Below are positions 32,495 to 42,808 of a DNA stretch of 64,000 nt, one piece after another. The DNA comes from Mucilaginibacter sp. UR6-11 (lineage in GTDB: Bacteria; Bacteroidota; Bacteroidia; Sphingobacteriales; Sphingobacteriaceae). Both the position numbers and the translations under genes were made by a program. Each line of letters starts with the position of its first letter. Position 1 is the first letter of the stretch. The notes beneath the pieces were generated by a model that searched no databases, was not told where the DNA came from, and saw nothing but the letters and a program-made list of their open reading frames with translations. Location: positions 372,001 to 436,000 of the forward strand of contig NZ_JAJIWO010000001.1 of the NCBI RefSeq assembly GCF_020880695.1, given 5' to 3'.

Positions 32495-33130
32495 CTATAT
32501 GAAATTTACCGTTCCGAAGTATTCGGGCGCATGGAAGTTCGGTTCTGTACTTAAAATATTGTTCCAGCTTAAGTAATGGGGATCAGGCGTTTCATCGCCG
32601 CATTTATAAAAATTGGCTTTACATTCTGCATCCCTGAGCGAGGTGATATTGTGATAGACAAATACGCCGAAAGGTATATCAAGTGTAATTTCCCATTCGC
32701 TAATACCCTCTTTACCAACGTTATTCATTTGTGTAGAAACTTTTATCCGCTTCACCTCATCAACCGGAAGTTCTACCCGGTTAAATTTATCCGGGCCATA
32801 AGCGGCATAGGGCGTACCTATACAGTTAAACTCAAGATTATAATAATTAATGCCGTTATCAAAAGACACAAAAAATTCTACACAGCTATCTTTATATACC
32901 AGGTCATTAACTCGGGTATGCCTGGCTATTGCATATTTTTCTTTTACAAAATATTTTAAAAGGAGACTATGGTCAGTATAAGCCATACTAAATACAACTC
33001 GCGGAAAATAACCGTTGTCGCTCCACAACAGGTTGTCAATTGCTTGCTGCGGACTATTATTCAATAGCAATTCAACAGATTCTGCTAGTTTTTCAACTGG
33101 AATAAATTGACAATCAAACTGCTTGGTCAT
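32495..33130 (-). CDS. CBM9-like carbohydrate-binding protein
   Basis: A 211-residue protein without a signal peptide, matching the carbohydrate-binding family 9-like group: VVFSMAYTDHSLLLKYFVKE, a KDSCVEFFVSFD core, NLEFNCIGT and EWEITLDIPF, ending NILSTEPNFHAPEYFGTVNF. These proteins bind sugars through an immunoglobulin-like beta sandwich. Because it lacks an export signal, it may be cytoplasmic or released by other means; both possibilities are open. It is a single-gene unit with a LacI-type operator 44 bases upstream of its start codon. Confidence 0.7.
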   Translation of the reverse strand: MTKQFDCQFIPVEKLAESVELLLNNSPQQAIDNLLWSDNGYFPRVVFSMAYTDHSLLLKYFVKEKYAIARHTRVNDLVYKDSCVEFFVSFDNGINYYNLEFNCIGTPYAAYGPDKFNRVELPVDEVKRIKVSTQMNNVGKEGISEWEITLDIPFGVFVYHNITSLRDAECKANFYKCGDETPDPHYLSWNNILSTEPNFHAPEYFGTVNFI

Positions 33131-33173
33131 TATCTTGAATTAATCGAAAAGACGAAATACGCAATTTAATTAT

Positions 33174-33190
33174 TGCGTGTTCGGGCACAA
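33174..33190 (-). promoter_or_regulatory. LacI-type operator before the CBM9-like gene
   Basis: TGCGTGTTCGGGCACAA retains the GTGTTCG.GCAC core but has one weaker arm. It lies 44 bases upstream of the gene at 33130 and 53 bases from the 3' end of the LacI-family gene. Confidence 0.6.
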
Positions 33191-33242
33191 ATTTAAACTT
33201 GTTTGGGAAACAAACAATACTATCGTATAAAAATTGTTTTTT

Positions 33243-34346
33243 TTAAATCTCGATGAACAGCTGGTCCTTCTCGTCCAGGAAATAATTAAGGTTTTCCTTG
33301 GTCACTACATCCAAAGGCAGGTATTTAATAATAGGAACTTCCTTTTTAAATACCAGATATTCGGCCAGTTGATAAATACCCCAATAGCCCTGCCCTTTGG
33401 GGTTTTGATTGATGAGAAAACTGATAGCCCCATTGTTCAAATAATGAAGGTTGGGCGGTATCAGGTCATAACCAATAAGTTTAATATGGTTAATATGCCG
33501 CTGCTCAAGGTATTTGGCTATATCATAAGCCTGTGATGTTGTGACAAAGATCAGTTTCAGGTCAAATGTATTTTCAATCAGCGCATCCAGGCTTTTAATA
33601 AAGTTAGACTGGCTTGAACGTGTAAGCTCAACATTCAGGATCTTATATTTATGGTCGAGGTTATTTTGAGCAAAATAGTTTCTAAAACCCTGCTCTTTTT
33701 TAACCAGATGCTGGGCATTACTTATCTTTTCGTCAATGTGGGCAATAAGCATGGAGCAAGCATCCGGATTACCATAATGAGCCAGCTTAGCCGCCAGCAA
33801 CCCGCTTTGATAAGAATCCTGCCCAATATAACTCAGTGGATCAAAATCGGCGATCTGGGTATTGAATAATACGAAGGGTATATTATCGGCCTTCCATTTT
33901 TCAAAAAATGGCAATGTCTCTTTATAGTAGATCGGCGATAATAAAATGCCATCCGGTTTTCTACGGGTTAGTTCAGTAGCTTTTTTTACATAATCATCAA
34001 CATCCTGCGGATTAAACACGTATTGCTCTACAAACACATTGTATTGCTTAAAATCCTGTTCGGCTTTTTCAATCCCGGATTTTGGAGCGGTCCAGAATGC
34101 GTCATAATTATGATCCGGAAATAAGGCGGCAAAATGATATTCCTTTTTCGACCCCAGCATCCGGGCCATCAGGTTAGGTTCGTAGTTTAACTCTTTGATA
34201 ATCTTTAATACCCGGTTCTTTACGTCTTCTGCAACTCTGCCCCTGTTATGAATAACCCGATCAACCGTTCCTGTAGAAACCTCGGCTTTAAGCGCGATGT
34301 CTTTTATGCGGACAATAGTGTTTTTCTGCGGGCGTTCTTTTTTCAT
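33243..34346 (-). CDS. LacI-family transcriptional regulator
   Basis: A 367-residue regulator. The N terminus has the LacI helix-turn-helix and hinge: IRIKDIALKAEVSTGTVDRVIHNRG (about 12-36) followed by a hinge helix (NLMARMLGSKK). The rest is a periplasmic-binding-protein-type effector domain (PDGILLSPIYYKE, DSYQSGLLAAKL, GYDLIPPNLHYL). Genes of this layout with an expanded effector domain usually sense a sugar or sugar phosphate. Operators of matching shape lie before the four units of the locus, so it is the probable local repressor. It has no copy of the site in its own upstream region. Confidence 0.88.
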   Translation of the reverse strand: MKKERPQKNTIVRIKDIALKAEVSTGTVDRVIHNRGRVAEDVKNRVLKIIKELNYEPNLMARMLGSKKEYHFAALFPDHNYDAFWTAPKSGIEKAEQDFKQYNVFVEQYVFNPQDVDDYVKKATELTRRKPDGILLSPIYYKETLPFFEKWKADNIPFVLFNTQIADFDPLSYIGQDSYQSGLLAAKLAHYGNPDACSMLIAHIDEKISNAQHLVKKEQGFRNYFAQNNLDHKYKILNVELTRSSQSNFIKSLDALIENTFDLKLIFVTTSQAYDIAKYLEQRHINHIKLIGYDLIPPNLHYLNNGAISFLINQNPKGQGYWGIYQLAEYLVFKKEVPIIKYLPLDVVTKENLNYFLDEKDQLFIEI

Positions 34347-34633
34347 TTGTTAGTATTAAAAGTCAAAGCACTGAATAAGTTATCCATTCATCATTATAAA
34401 TCAGCATTAATTTAAGACGCGGGTAAAGACACCTTAACACCTGCTAATATTTATTGCGCTAAAATCAGACAAAGTAATGAAATAAATACTGAAAGCAAGG
34501 TTGTTCACGGCTAAAAATATAGATTAACTTTTTTCTTATCAAACTTTGATTTAAAATTAACCCGATCAATCGAAACTTAAAAACGGGCGTAACATCGCCC
34601 TCCCTTTTCTACATGCCTTGCGTGGACTTTTAA

Positions 34634-34690
34634 TTATAAAACAAATGCCTAAATAATTGCTGTTCAATTATTTAGGCATTTGTTTTATAA
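34634..34690. terminator. Perfect 26-bp hairpin, bidirectional terminator
   Basis: 26 bases (34634-34659) pair perfectly with 34665-34690 around a 5-base loop; both arms are A/T rich at the outer ends. It lies 46 bases after the metallophosphoesterase stop on the minus strand and ends that operon. The remaining intergenic sequence from 34347 to 34736 is AT rich and held no other element I could support. Confidence 0.88.
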
Positions 34691-34736
34691 AAAGGATTAT
34701 AGTAGGTTATCTTGCTAAGATAAAAGCAAGAAACCC

Positions 34737-36500
34737 CTATTTGTTAACATAATACCGAATATGGTAGGGCAGATTAATAAGATTGATTGAATCAATATTT
34801 CCCAGATCTAAAACCTGGCCATTTTTTAAGTAGATTTTGCCCTGACGATAAACTGCAGGATATGTTTTACCATCTTTAAAATAATTACCGGGCACCGGCA
34901 CATCACCTGGCTGGCCTAATTTAACCGGCTCTTTAGCCTTATCAATGATCCATTCGCCGGTTGACGGACGAAACAGTGCCATTTCAGCCCTGCCATCACC
35001 ATCATAATCGCCCGGCACAGGGATGTCCCCGGCAACGGCTTTTAATTGTAAAGGAATATTCCCCATACCTACCACCTGCCAAAGTGCGTTTGCTGGGTTA
35101 TAAAAACCAATATCTATAATACCGTCGCCATCATAATCGGCCGGAACAGGTATCGCATTCTTTACGCCGTGCTTAACACTATCGATACCATTAATGTACC
35201 AGGTATGATTTGATGGCCTGTAAACCGCGGCATCGGCAAACCCGTCGCCGTCATAATCGCCCGGCACAGGTATATCTCCGGCTTTACCCAGCTTTATCAC
35301 TTTACCATCTCGCAGATAAAAACTCCCTTCGGATGGCCTGTAAACAGCTAACTCTGTTTTACCGTCACCGTTATAGTCGGCCGGCACGGCGATGTCCCCT
35401 GCCTGACCAAAATTTATAGCGGGTTGGCCGGTTATTTTCCATACACCGTTGTTAAAAGATACAAGTTCAGTAGTTTGGTCATTATTCATATCCAGATAAC
35501 GGGCAACGTTGGTTTGGTGAAACCAGGGCGTAGTGAATTCGCTGTCGGCGTCTTTTTCCTCTTCGTTGGTATAAGGAGAAAATGTACGTACACCAATCAA
35601 GTCATTGCTTTTTGAAAACTTCATTAAACGCATTAACCCATGGCCGCCCTGCGGCCTGCTTTGGTAATCAGACATAAAAGATTGGATGATATTACCTGCA
35701 TAGCCGTCACGGCGGTAACCTTCGCCATTATCACCTACGTGGCCGGATAAGGTTAAGCAAACATTAGGATAGTGTTTAAGGCGATCAACAATATGACGGG
35801 CCTGTTTACTAAACGGCGGGAAACCTTTTTCATTTGTGCCCGCGGTATGGTTATAGAATAGTATGGAATGGCTTACCAGGATAGCTTTACGGTCTTTATA
35901 TTTCTCTAAAAGACTGCAAGCCCAGTTGTTCAGGTTTTCGATATCCTCGTCGTATGAATCATATTCAAAATAAATAGTGATAAAGTTAACTCCGCCGGCA
36001 CTAAACAAATCGTAATGGCTGTCATTATCATCACGGTAATGCCCCCCATAGTACGGTTTGTTTTTAAAATGGTCAATGCCAAAGTATTTGTTATACTGGG
36101 TGGTTTTACCACTCAGCGGATACTGACTTTTAGTTTGATCATGGTTGCCCACCGCAAGGCCATAAGGGATACCGGCCGGGTAACCGGGCATTGGTTTATC
36201 AAGCACATACATTGCCGCGGCGGCATTTTCCCATTCTATGGGGAACTTTTCGCCGTCGTCAGATATATCGCCTAGTTGTATCACGTAGACAATATTTTCT
36301 TTAGTGGCATTTTTTACTATCCAGTCCGTTTGCGCCCGGAACATTTCTTTTTTTCCGCCATTTTTTTCAGAGGTATAGTATTGGACATCGGGCAGCACCG
36401 CGATTGAAAAATCTTTTGGCGCAACAGGCGCTTTGTACTGGGCATAAGTTGCCGGTGACAGCAACAAAGCCGCTATCAATAATAGTTTATTAAGTTTCAT
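34737..36500 (-). CDS. Secreted metallophosphoesterase with C-terminal FG-GAP/VCBS-like repeats
   Basis: A 587-residue protein with a signal peptide (cleavage near AQY, about 20). Residues about 25-325 are a calcineurin-like phosphoesterase: [34 protein letters not shown] and LSGHVGDNG carry the metal ligands. From about 340 to 560 there are several repeats of the pattern [23 protein letters not shown], each with a Ca-binding DxDGDG loop. Repeats of this kind form beta-propeller blades that bind substrates or surfaces. It is the last gene of the sigma-FecR-SusCD unit and probably releases phosphate from an exported or surface-bound phosphoester. Confidence 0.85.
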   Translation of the reverse strand: MKLNKLLLIAALLLSPATYAQYKAPVAPKDFSIAVLPDVQYYTSEKNGGKKEMFRAQTDWIVKNATKENIVYVIQLGDISDDGEKFPIEWENAAAAMYVLDKPMPGYPAGIPYGLAVGNHDQTKSQYPLSGKTTQYNKYFGIDHFKNKPYYGGHYRDDNDSHYDLFSAGGVNFITIYFEYDSYDEDIENLNNWACSLLEKYKDRKAILVSHSILFYNHTAGTNEKGFPPFSKQARHIVDRLKHYPNVCLTLSGHVGDNGEGYRRDGYAGNIIQSFMSDYQSRPQGGHGLMRLMKFSKSNDLIGVRTFSPYTNEEEKDADSEFTTPWFHQTNVARYLDMNNDQTTELVSFNNGVWKITGQPAINFGQAGDIAVPADYNGDGKTELAVYRPSEGSFYLRDGKVIKLGKAGDIPVPGDYDGDGFADAAVYRPSNHTWYINGIDSVKHGVKNAIPVPADYDGDGIIDIGFYNPANALWQVVGMGNIPLQLKAVAGDIPVPGDYDGDGRAEMALFRPSTGEWIIDKAKEPVKLGQPGDVPVPGNYFKDGKTYPAVYRQGKIYLKNGQVLDLGNIDSINLINLPYHIRYYVNK

Positions 36501-36524
36501 AAAAATTAATAAATGGTGCCTTAA

Positions 36525-37763
36525 TTATTTTAAAATCTCTTTGGCAATAGTACCGGTACCGTCATTGGGCAATCCTTTTATTGCCAATATTTTAGTCATC
36601 ACATCGTACACCTCGATATTATCAAACGTAGGGATTTCCAGGTGTGGCTTAAAGGCAGGCCCCCAGGCAAAAAATGTGGCCTGGTTGTCCTTAACTTCAT
36701 GACCGTCAAAACCATGTGCGCCATAGCCCGTGCTGTTTGTAAATATTTTAGGATGTTGCGCCATAAGCATAATATCGCCAATCCGGTTGTATCTATCGTC
36801 CCCGGTGCCGAAATGAAGTATTGGCGGCAAATCCTTTTTAAGCACTACATCATAACCGTCTGCATGCTCTGCTTTTAGCTTTTCATACATCGGCATAATA
36901 TCTGCCGGGTTTTTCGCGTACAGACTTACATAATTGCCTTGCGATACGGTAATGAACTTATCCTTATCAATAGTTGACGGAATTTGCAGGCGATGTTCGC
37001 GGTCGAAATTGAACATGCCATGATCTGATACAAATATAAAATTAACAGGCATACCGGTTGATTTTGCTGCTTCAACCATTTTGCCTACAACGTCATCAAC
37101 AAAAGCAACAGCATTTTTTACCTCGGCCGAATTAGGGCCATAAGTATGCCCGGCATGATCGGCATCCGGGATATAGCAGGCTATAAAATGCGGACGCTTC
37201 TCTTCAGGTAAACTCAACCAGTCCTTTAGCGCCCTCCCTCTTTCTTCGGCCGTGTAAACGTGGTTTTTGAGGTGCTTATACAGGTAAGTAATGTGTACAC
37301 CCTTAATCGCGGGGTCGGTATCAATATAAAGGAAACTTGCGGTTAGCATTTTTTGCTTTTCCGCAGTTACCCAAATCGGCTCTTCGCCAAACCAGCTGGC
37401 ATCGCGCGGTTTAAACATCTCGTTGCGCGCCGGGTCATAAAATTCATTCCCCACAATACCCGAGTGAGACGGATATAATCCGCTCACCAGGGCAAAATGA
37501 TTAGCATGCGTCGACGCCGGGAACGATGGCATCATTGACGCGGCCCTTACCCCCTCTGCCGAAAACTTCAACAGGTTTTTAGCCTGATATTTCTGCGCAT
37601 AATCCCAGCGAAAAGCGTCCGAACAGATCAATACCACATAGGGCTTACGCATTTGTTCGGCGCTGTTTACGCGGCCCTCAACAATATTTTGAAGGCTATC
37701 GTTTTGTGCAAAGACCGCGTTGCAGCAAAACAAAAACAAAAGCAGAAGATTTATCTTTTTCAT
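36525..37763 (-). CDS. Nucleotide pyrophosphatase/phosphodiesterase-family enzyme
   Basis: An approximately 412-residue secreted enzyme of the alkaline phosphatase superfamily. The frame opens at 37787, but the signal peptide begins at Met9 (MKKINLLLLFLFCC), so 37763 is the better start and removes an overlap with the SusD gene. Metal and nucleophile regions are VLICSDAFRWDYA, SFPASTHANHFALVSGLYPSHSGIVGN (split here by a Thr/Ser nucleophile region), FVSDHGMF and GAHGFDGHE. NPP-type enzymes hydrolyse nucleotide and phospholipid-type phosphodiesters. It follows SusD by 13 bases, in the phosphate-linked operon. Confidence 0.82.
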   Translation of the reverse strand: MKKINLLLLFLFCCNAVFAQNDSLQNIVEGRVNSAEQMRKPYVVLICSDAFRWDYAQKYQAKNLLKFSAEGVRAASMMPSFPASTHANHFALVSGLYPSHSGIVGNEFYDPARNEMFKPRDASWFGEEPIWVTAEKQKMLTASFLYIDTDPAIKGVHITYLYKHLKNHVYTAEERGRALKDWLSLPEEKRPHFIACYIPDADHAGHTYGPNSAEVKNAVAFVDDVVGKMVEAAKSTGMPVNFIFVSDHGMFNFDREHRLQIPSTIDKDKFITVSQGNYVSLYAKNPADIMPMYEKLKAEHADGYDVVLKKDLPPILHFGTGDDRYNRIGDIMLMAQHPKIFTNSTGYGAHGFDGHEVKDNQATFFAWGPAFKPHLEIPTFDNIEVYDVMTKILAIKGLPNDGTGTIAKEILK

Positions 37764-37776
37764 CCTGATTAAATCA

Positions 37777-39324
37777 TTAAAATGCATAGCCCGGATTTTG
37801 TTGCATACCTGGATTCAGGTTTTTCTCAGGCAACGGTATCGGGAACAGAAACTTATAGGCCTGGATATCAAAAGCGCTGGCTACCAAATTGGTGTACTTT
37901 GTTTTGGCTAGCGCGGCATAGGCCTGCATAATTGCCAGCCCTTTATCGCTACGTTGCAGATCGTGAAATCTTTTATTTTCAAAAGCCAACTCTACCCGCC
38001 TTTCATGCAAAATAACATCCCTTAATGCCGCCTGCCCTACTGTTGTACTGGCTGGCAAACCTGCACGCGTCCGTACGGCATTTAATGCAGTTAAAGGCGA
38101 CTTACCTTGCTCGTTCTGCGCTTCTGCTAACAACAATAATGCTTCAGAATAGCGATAGATCGGCCAGTTGTCATTAGAGTTTGTCGCGGCAACATAGGGG
38201 CCATGTATATATTTTTTTATGAAAGGCGTACCAACCTTACCGGCAGCCGGCGTATAACCAACCACACTTTTAACGGCTGAGATGGTCATAACATAACTGG
38301 CATCAAATACACCTTCGGCCATGCCGATTGAGGCGTCCAGGCGCTTATCATTGGGTTCATAAGCGGCTATCAAATCAAATGATGGCGTGTTCCAGCCTGA
38401 ACCCGAGGTATTACTTGGAAATGCCGTGCCTGTAATCAAAGCCGTATTGGTGGTTTTAGGCAGAAATTGAAAAATCACTGTATTAGGCTGAGTACCCACC
38501 GCGGTTCCTTCCAGGTACTGTACTTCAAATAGCGATTCTTTACCGTTTTTATTAGCCGGCAAAAAAGCATCGGCATAATTACTATTAAGGGCATATCCCA
38601 TTGCCGGCAATGTATTTAACAAAGTTTCGGCCTCAGCGTATCTTTTTAGGGTGACATAGACATCGGCCAATAACATCGTAGCTGATCCCTTGGTAGCCTC
38701 ACCTGTCTGGGGAAACTTTGCAGGGGGCAGCAGCTCGTTAATGGCATCTTTTGCATCTGCAATGATCTGGGCGTAAACTTCGGTCGCGGTTGAGCGGTTT
38801 TTAAAAGCATCTTCGGCTTTTGTTACCTCAGTTAGGTACAAAGGCACCCCGCCAAATAAGCGCACCAGCTTAAAATAATTCCAGGCACGCAAAAATTTTG
38901 CCTGTCCATCTGCTCTTGCTTTGCCGGCTGCGGTTGCTTTTTGGGCCAACGGGATACGGCCAATAACAATATTTGCTCTGGAGATACCGGTATAACAATG
39001 GTAATAAACCGCGTTTACATAGTCGTTATTGGCGTCGTTATTCCAGTCGGATACATTTTCACGATAAACGGTTGCTGTACCCCTGTTATTAGGATTAGGA
39101 ATGTAGTGTGTGTTGTCAGACCGCATTTCTGAAGTATGATAATCATTGATCAACAAGTCGCGCAAAGGCACATAAGCAGCCGCAACAGCTTGTTCCAATT
39201 GGTCGTCAGTTTGAAAAAAGGTTTCGGGCGATAGCGAATCCTTAGGCACCAGGTCTATAAAACTTTTTTTACACGATGATACCATAACCGCTAGCAGCAC
39301 CATCAATAAATATTTATTTTTCAT
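37777..39324 (-). CDS. RagB/SusD-family outer-membrane lipoprotein of the phosphate-linked locus
   Basis: A 515-residue SusD-like lipoprotein. The lipobox is VSSC (Cys18). FIDLVPKDSLSPETFFQTDDQLEQAVAAAY is the usual SusD N terminus, with RAWNYFKLVRLFGGVPL and RYSEALLLLAEAQNEQG further on. It ends LNPGMQQNPGY, as many SusD proteins do. It pairs with SusC (22-base gap upstream). With two phosphatases behind it, the imported ligand is more likely a phosphorylated compound than a neutral glycan; that is inference. Confidence 0.9.
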   Translation of the reverse strand: MKNKYLLMVLLAVMVSSCKKSFIDLVPKDSLSPETFFQTDDQLEQAVAAAYVPLRDLLINDYHTSEMRSDNTHYIPNPNNRGTATVYRENVSDWNNDANNDYVNAVYYHCYTGISRANIVIGRIPLAQKATAAGKARADGQAKFLRAWNYFKLVRLFGGVPLYLTEVTKAEDAFKNRSTATEVYAQIIADAKDAINELLPPAKFPQTGEATKGSATMLLADVYVTLKRYAEAETLLNTLPAMGYALNSNYADAFLPANKNGKESLFEVQYLEGTAVGTQPNTVIFQFLPKTTNTALITGTAFPSNTSGSGWNTPSFDLIAAYEPNDKRLDASIGMAEGVFDASYVMTISAVKSVVGYTPAAGKVGTPFIKKYIHGPYVAATNSNDNWPIYRYSEALLLLAEAQNEQGKSPLTALNAVRTRAGLPASTTVGQAALRDVILHERRVELAFENKRFHDLQRSDKGLAIMQAYAALAKTKYTNLVASAFDIQAYKFLFPIPLPEKNLNPGMQQNPGYAF

Positions 39325-39346
39325 TTCTTTTCTTTTTTAAAATGGA

Positions 39347-42300
39347 TTATTTAAAAGTTGCAACTACACCGGCAGAATAGGTACGCGGCACAGGATAAGC
39401 GTTTTCATCAACACCAATACCGTTTAGCGCGTCAGAGCCAGAAAGACCTATCTCCGGATTGGCACCGCTGTAACCGGTTATGATGAAGGCCTGCTGCACC
39501 GAACCATAAACCCTTAAATTTTTAAGCAACAGCTTATTCAGCTTGAAATTATAACCCAGCGATATGTTTTTAGCTGTCAGGTATGAACCGTTCTCTACCC
39601 ATTGGGTATTTACTGATCTGCCAATAGCAGTAGTACCTGTTTTGGTACGCGGGTAAACTCCTGAGCCGGGGTTGGCTTCCGATCTCCAATGATCCAGAGC
39701 TGCCGCAAGTGGCACCCTTGAGCCGTCAAGGTTGGTTAAATAGGCCCATTTAGCAGCCGCCAATATCTGGCCCCCAATCTGCCCAGCCATAGAGATATTC
39801 AGATCAAAGTTTTTATAAGTAAAATTATTGGTTATTCCGAATGTAAAGTCGGGTGTCGGATCGCCAATAAAAGTACGATCATTCACATCATCAATGATAC
39901 CGTCATTATTCAGGTCCTTCATTTTCAGCGTACCGATATCCGAGGAACCATTATTGCTTAAACCGGTACTTTGATACTTAGCTGAGGTAGCCAGATCTGC
40001 GGCATCCTTATATAATCCCAAATTAACAAACCCATAAAACTCACCAAGGTGATGACCAACCTGGTTTCGATAATAATCAGACGTAACCGTATTGTTGCGG
40101 CGAAGGTAGCCTGGGTCGACCAGATTCTTGATCAGGTTACGCTCAAAAGCAACGTTAACACTGGTGGTCCATTTTAATTTACCGGTAGTATTTATGGTAT
40201 TAACTGTAATTTCATGTCCCCAGAATTCCAGCTGGCCAATATTATACTGAATATTCGCAAAACCGGAGGCCCTTGGTATCGGCCGTGCCTGGATCAAACC
40301 ATCGGATAGCTTATGATAATAATCATAATTAACCGATATGCGGTTTTTAAACAGATTTAATTCCAGGCCGATATCAAACTGCTTGTTTTTTTCCCAGGCC
40401 AATTCGGTATTACCCAGCGTACCAATTGTTTGACCCTGTATTAATACGCCATTTAACAGGTAATTGTATTTAGAAAGCGTTGGAATGGCCGTATAATTAC
40501 CGAAACTGTTATTACCGGTTATACCATAGCTTACACGTACTTTAAGCAGGTCAATTTGTTTAAACTGTTCCATGAACTTTTCATCGCTGACGATCCAGCC
40601 TGCGGACACAGATGGAAAATATCCGTATTTACGCTCCTCACCAAATCTGGATGATCCGTCCTGCCGAACTGCACCCTGTAACAGATACTTACCTTTATAA
40701 TCATAATTTAAACGGCCAATAGCAGACAACAAAGAGTATTGGGTAGTACTACTTGAAGCTGCAGAAATAACAGAAGCAGCGCTTAAGTAAGGTATATCAT
40801 CATTTGGGAAGCCTGTACCACTGATAGAATTACTTTTTGAATCAAATTTTTGTATTGAATAGCCTGCAAGCGCTTCGATATGATGGTCTTCATGAAATCT
40901 TCTTTCGTAATTCAGATAGGATTCTGCGGTATATGAAAAATTATCAACTGAAGAACTTATCCCGGTAGATGCAGCCGGTGCCGCAGCAGAAGTGGATAAA
41001 GTAATAGAAGGTGAAAACTGGCTCCTGGTTTCAGCACCCTTGTCTACCCCAACATTTGTTTTCAAACTAAATCCCGGTAAAAACTCATAATTAATAAATC
41101 CATTAGCCAGTATGCGGGTGGTGATATAATCATCCATGGTTTCGTTAAGTAAAGCCAGTGGATTAACATAAGCGCTCATACCGGTAGAATATGCACCTAC
41201 AGCATAGGTACCATCCGGATTGTAGGGTTTGTTTATAGGGCTTGCTTCAAAGATCCGTTCATAAAAACCGCCAACACCGTCAGTGTTAATTCGATTGTTA
41301 TGATCCATACGATAACTTGGCGCCAAATTAAAGCCTACTTTTAACTGATTATGACTACCCAGTGTCATGTCCTGGTTTATACGCAGCGATAATAACTTGG
41401 TACCTGAATTAATTAAAACCCCATCCTGTGTTTCATAACCTAACACCACCGCTGATGATGATTTTTCGCGTGAAGACAACACGCTTAAGTTATACTTTTG
41501 AATAGGCGCGGTACGTGTGGTTAATTTAAACCAATCGGTGCCCTCGCCATATTGAGAAGGATTTTGATAAACCGGCGGCACTACCGCGTTGAAAGGCGAT
41601 TCATATAATTTAGCGTCGGTGAATTTTTCATTCATAAATTCAGCCCATTGCTGGCCGTTCATAACTTTAGGGACGCTGTTTTGCGGGATCTTCTGCATAC
41701 CGACATTGCTGCTGAACACAATTTTTGAATCGCCGGGCCTGGCATGTTTGGTAGTGATCAGGACGACGCCATTTGCCGCACGTGAACCATACAGGGCGGT
41801 AGCAGAAGCATCTTTTAATACGCTAAATGATTCGATCTCATCAGGATTGATATTGTTAATGCTGCCTGTTATTGGCAGGCCATCTATTACAAACAATGGC
41901 TGATAGTCAGTAGAGAATGAAGCGGCCCCGCGGATACGGAATGCAATACCCCGCCCCGGCTGACCACTGGTTTGTGATACATCCACGCCGGCTACTTTGC
42001 CCTGCAGCTGTTGGCCAAACTGCATCACCGGCATATCTTGCAACGGCCGTGCATCTACCTGTGTTATGGCGCCGGTGACTTCCCGGCCACGCTGTTTACC
42101 ATAACTTACAGTTACTTCGTCAAGTGTGCTGCCTCCGGTAATTTTAATATTGAGTATATAAGGTTTATCAGAAGATATGGTTACATTCTTAAACTCAATT
42201 AGTTTTGAACCCACAAAAGTAGCTTGTATAGTATAAGTTCCTTCCGGAACTATAATGGCATAATTACCATTGACATCAGAAACACCACCCAGGGTTGTTC

Positions 42301-42736
42301 CGGTAACCCGGATATTGGCACCGGGTAAGGGTTCGCCTGTTTCATCAGTTACCTTTCCTGATATCTTACCCGGCTGTTGCTTACGCATCAGTAGGATATT
42401 TCCGGCTTCGTCTTTAAAAATGATGTTAGTACCTTTAAATAAAGTGCTTAATATTGTTTCAAGCGGCTGGCTGTTAAAACTGATCCTTTCAATAAATCGA
42501 TCCTTTAAACCCAGGTAATCAGCGTCATAGGCAAAAGACAGATTAGTTGTTTGCTGTATCTTTTTTACAGCCTGGTAAAGACTTTGATGGTCGAAACGGA
42601 TGTTAACCCGGCGGGTTAAGCTTTGCGCGTCAACATCTGCTGCATTAACATATAACAGCCCGAGTGTTAGTAAGATACTGAAGGATAAAATGGTAATTCG
42701 CATAAATTGCTTCCACAATTGTGTATAATAATTCAT
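39347..42736 (-). CDS. SusC/RagA-family TonB-linked transporter with STN domain (phosphate-linked locus)
   Basis: A TonB-dependent transporter of about 1129 residues. The open frame starts at 42778, but the export signal begins near MNYYTQLWKQFMRITILSF, so 42736 is the better start. After the signal is an STN (secretin/TonB N-terminal) domain (LYQAVKKIQQTTNLSFAYD ... ETILSTLFKGTNIIF), the carboxypeptidase-regulatory-like domain (ISGKVTDETGEPLPGANIRV), the SusC motif VTVSYGKQRGREVTGAI, plug (FVIDGLPI, SFSVLKDASATALYGSRAANG) and barrel. The STN domain signals to the FecR protein encoded just upstream. Partner of the SusD protein downstream. Confidence 0.92.
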   Translation of the reverse strand: MNYYTQLWKQFMRITILSFSILLTLGLLYVNAADVDAQSLTRRVNIRFDHQSLYQAVKKIQQTTNLSFAYDADYLGLKDRFIERISFNSQPLETILSTLFKGTNIIFKDEAGNILLMRKQQPGKISGKVTDETGEPLPGANIRVTGTTLGGVSDVNGNYAIIVPEGTYTIQATFVGSKLIEFKNVTISSDKPYILNIKITGGSTLDEVTVSYGKQRGREVTGAITQVDARPLQDMPVMQFGQQLQGKVAGVDVSQTSGQPGRGIAFRIRGAASFSTDYQPLFVIDGLPITGSINNINPDEIESFSVLKDASATALYGSRAANGVVLITTKHARPGDSKIVFSSNVGMQKIPQNSVPKVMNGQQWAEFMNEKFTDAKLYESPFNAVVPPVYQNPSQYGEGTDWFKLTTRTAPIQKYNLSVLSSREKSSSAVVLGYETQDGVLINSGTKLLSLRINQDMTLGSHNQLKVGFNLAPSYRMDHNNRINTDGVGGFYERIFEASPINKPYNPDGTYAVGAYSTGMSAYVNPLALLNETMDDYITTRILANGFINYEFLPGFSLKTNVGVDKGAETRSQFSPSITLSTSAAAPAASTGISSSVDNFSYTAESYLNYERRFHEDHHIEALAGYSIQKFDSKSNSISGTGFPNDDIPYLSAASVISAASSSTTQYSLLSAIGRLNYDYKGKYLLQGAVRQDGSSRFGEERKYGYFPSVSAGWIVSDEKFMEQFKQIDLLKVRVSYGITGNNSFGNYTAIPTLSKYNYLLNGVLIQGQTIGTLGNTELAWEKNKQFDIGLELNLFKNRISVNYDYYHKLSDGLIQARPIPRASGFANIQYNIGQLEFWGHEITVNTINTTGKLKWTTSVNVAFERNLIKNLVDPGYLRRNNTVTSDYYRNQVGHHLGEFYGFVNLGLYKDAADLATSAKYQSTGLSNNGSSDIGTLKMKDLNNDGIIDDVNDRTFIGDPTPDFTFGITNNFTYKNFDLNISMAGQIGGQILAAAKWAYLTNLDGSRVPLAAALDHWRSEANPGSGVYPRTKTGTTAIGRSVNTQWVENGSYLTAKNISLGYNFKLNKLLLKNLRVYGSVQQAFIITGYSGANPEIGLSGSDALNGIGVDENAYPVPRTYSAGVVATFK

Positions 42737-42808
42737 ATTTTTGTTTTGCTTTGTGATTGTGAATAAGTTACGGGGCATTGCATGACCGGATTGCCGTCCA
42801 TTGTCTGC

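Noticed and set aside
39347..42736. Several plus-strand frames opposite the SusC genes (for example 41589-41903, 19519-19953).
   Set aside because: They lie wholly inside conserved SusC coding sequence and have no independent motifs.
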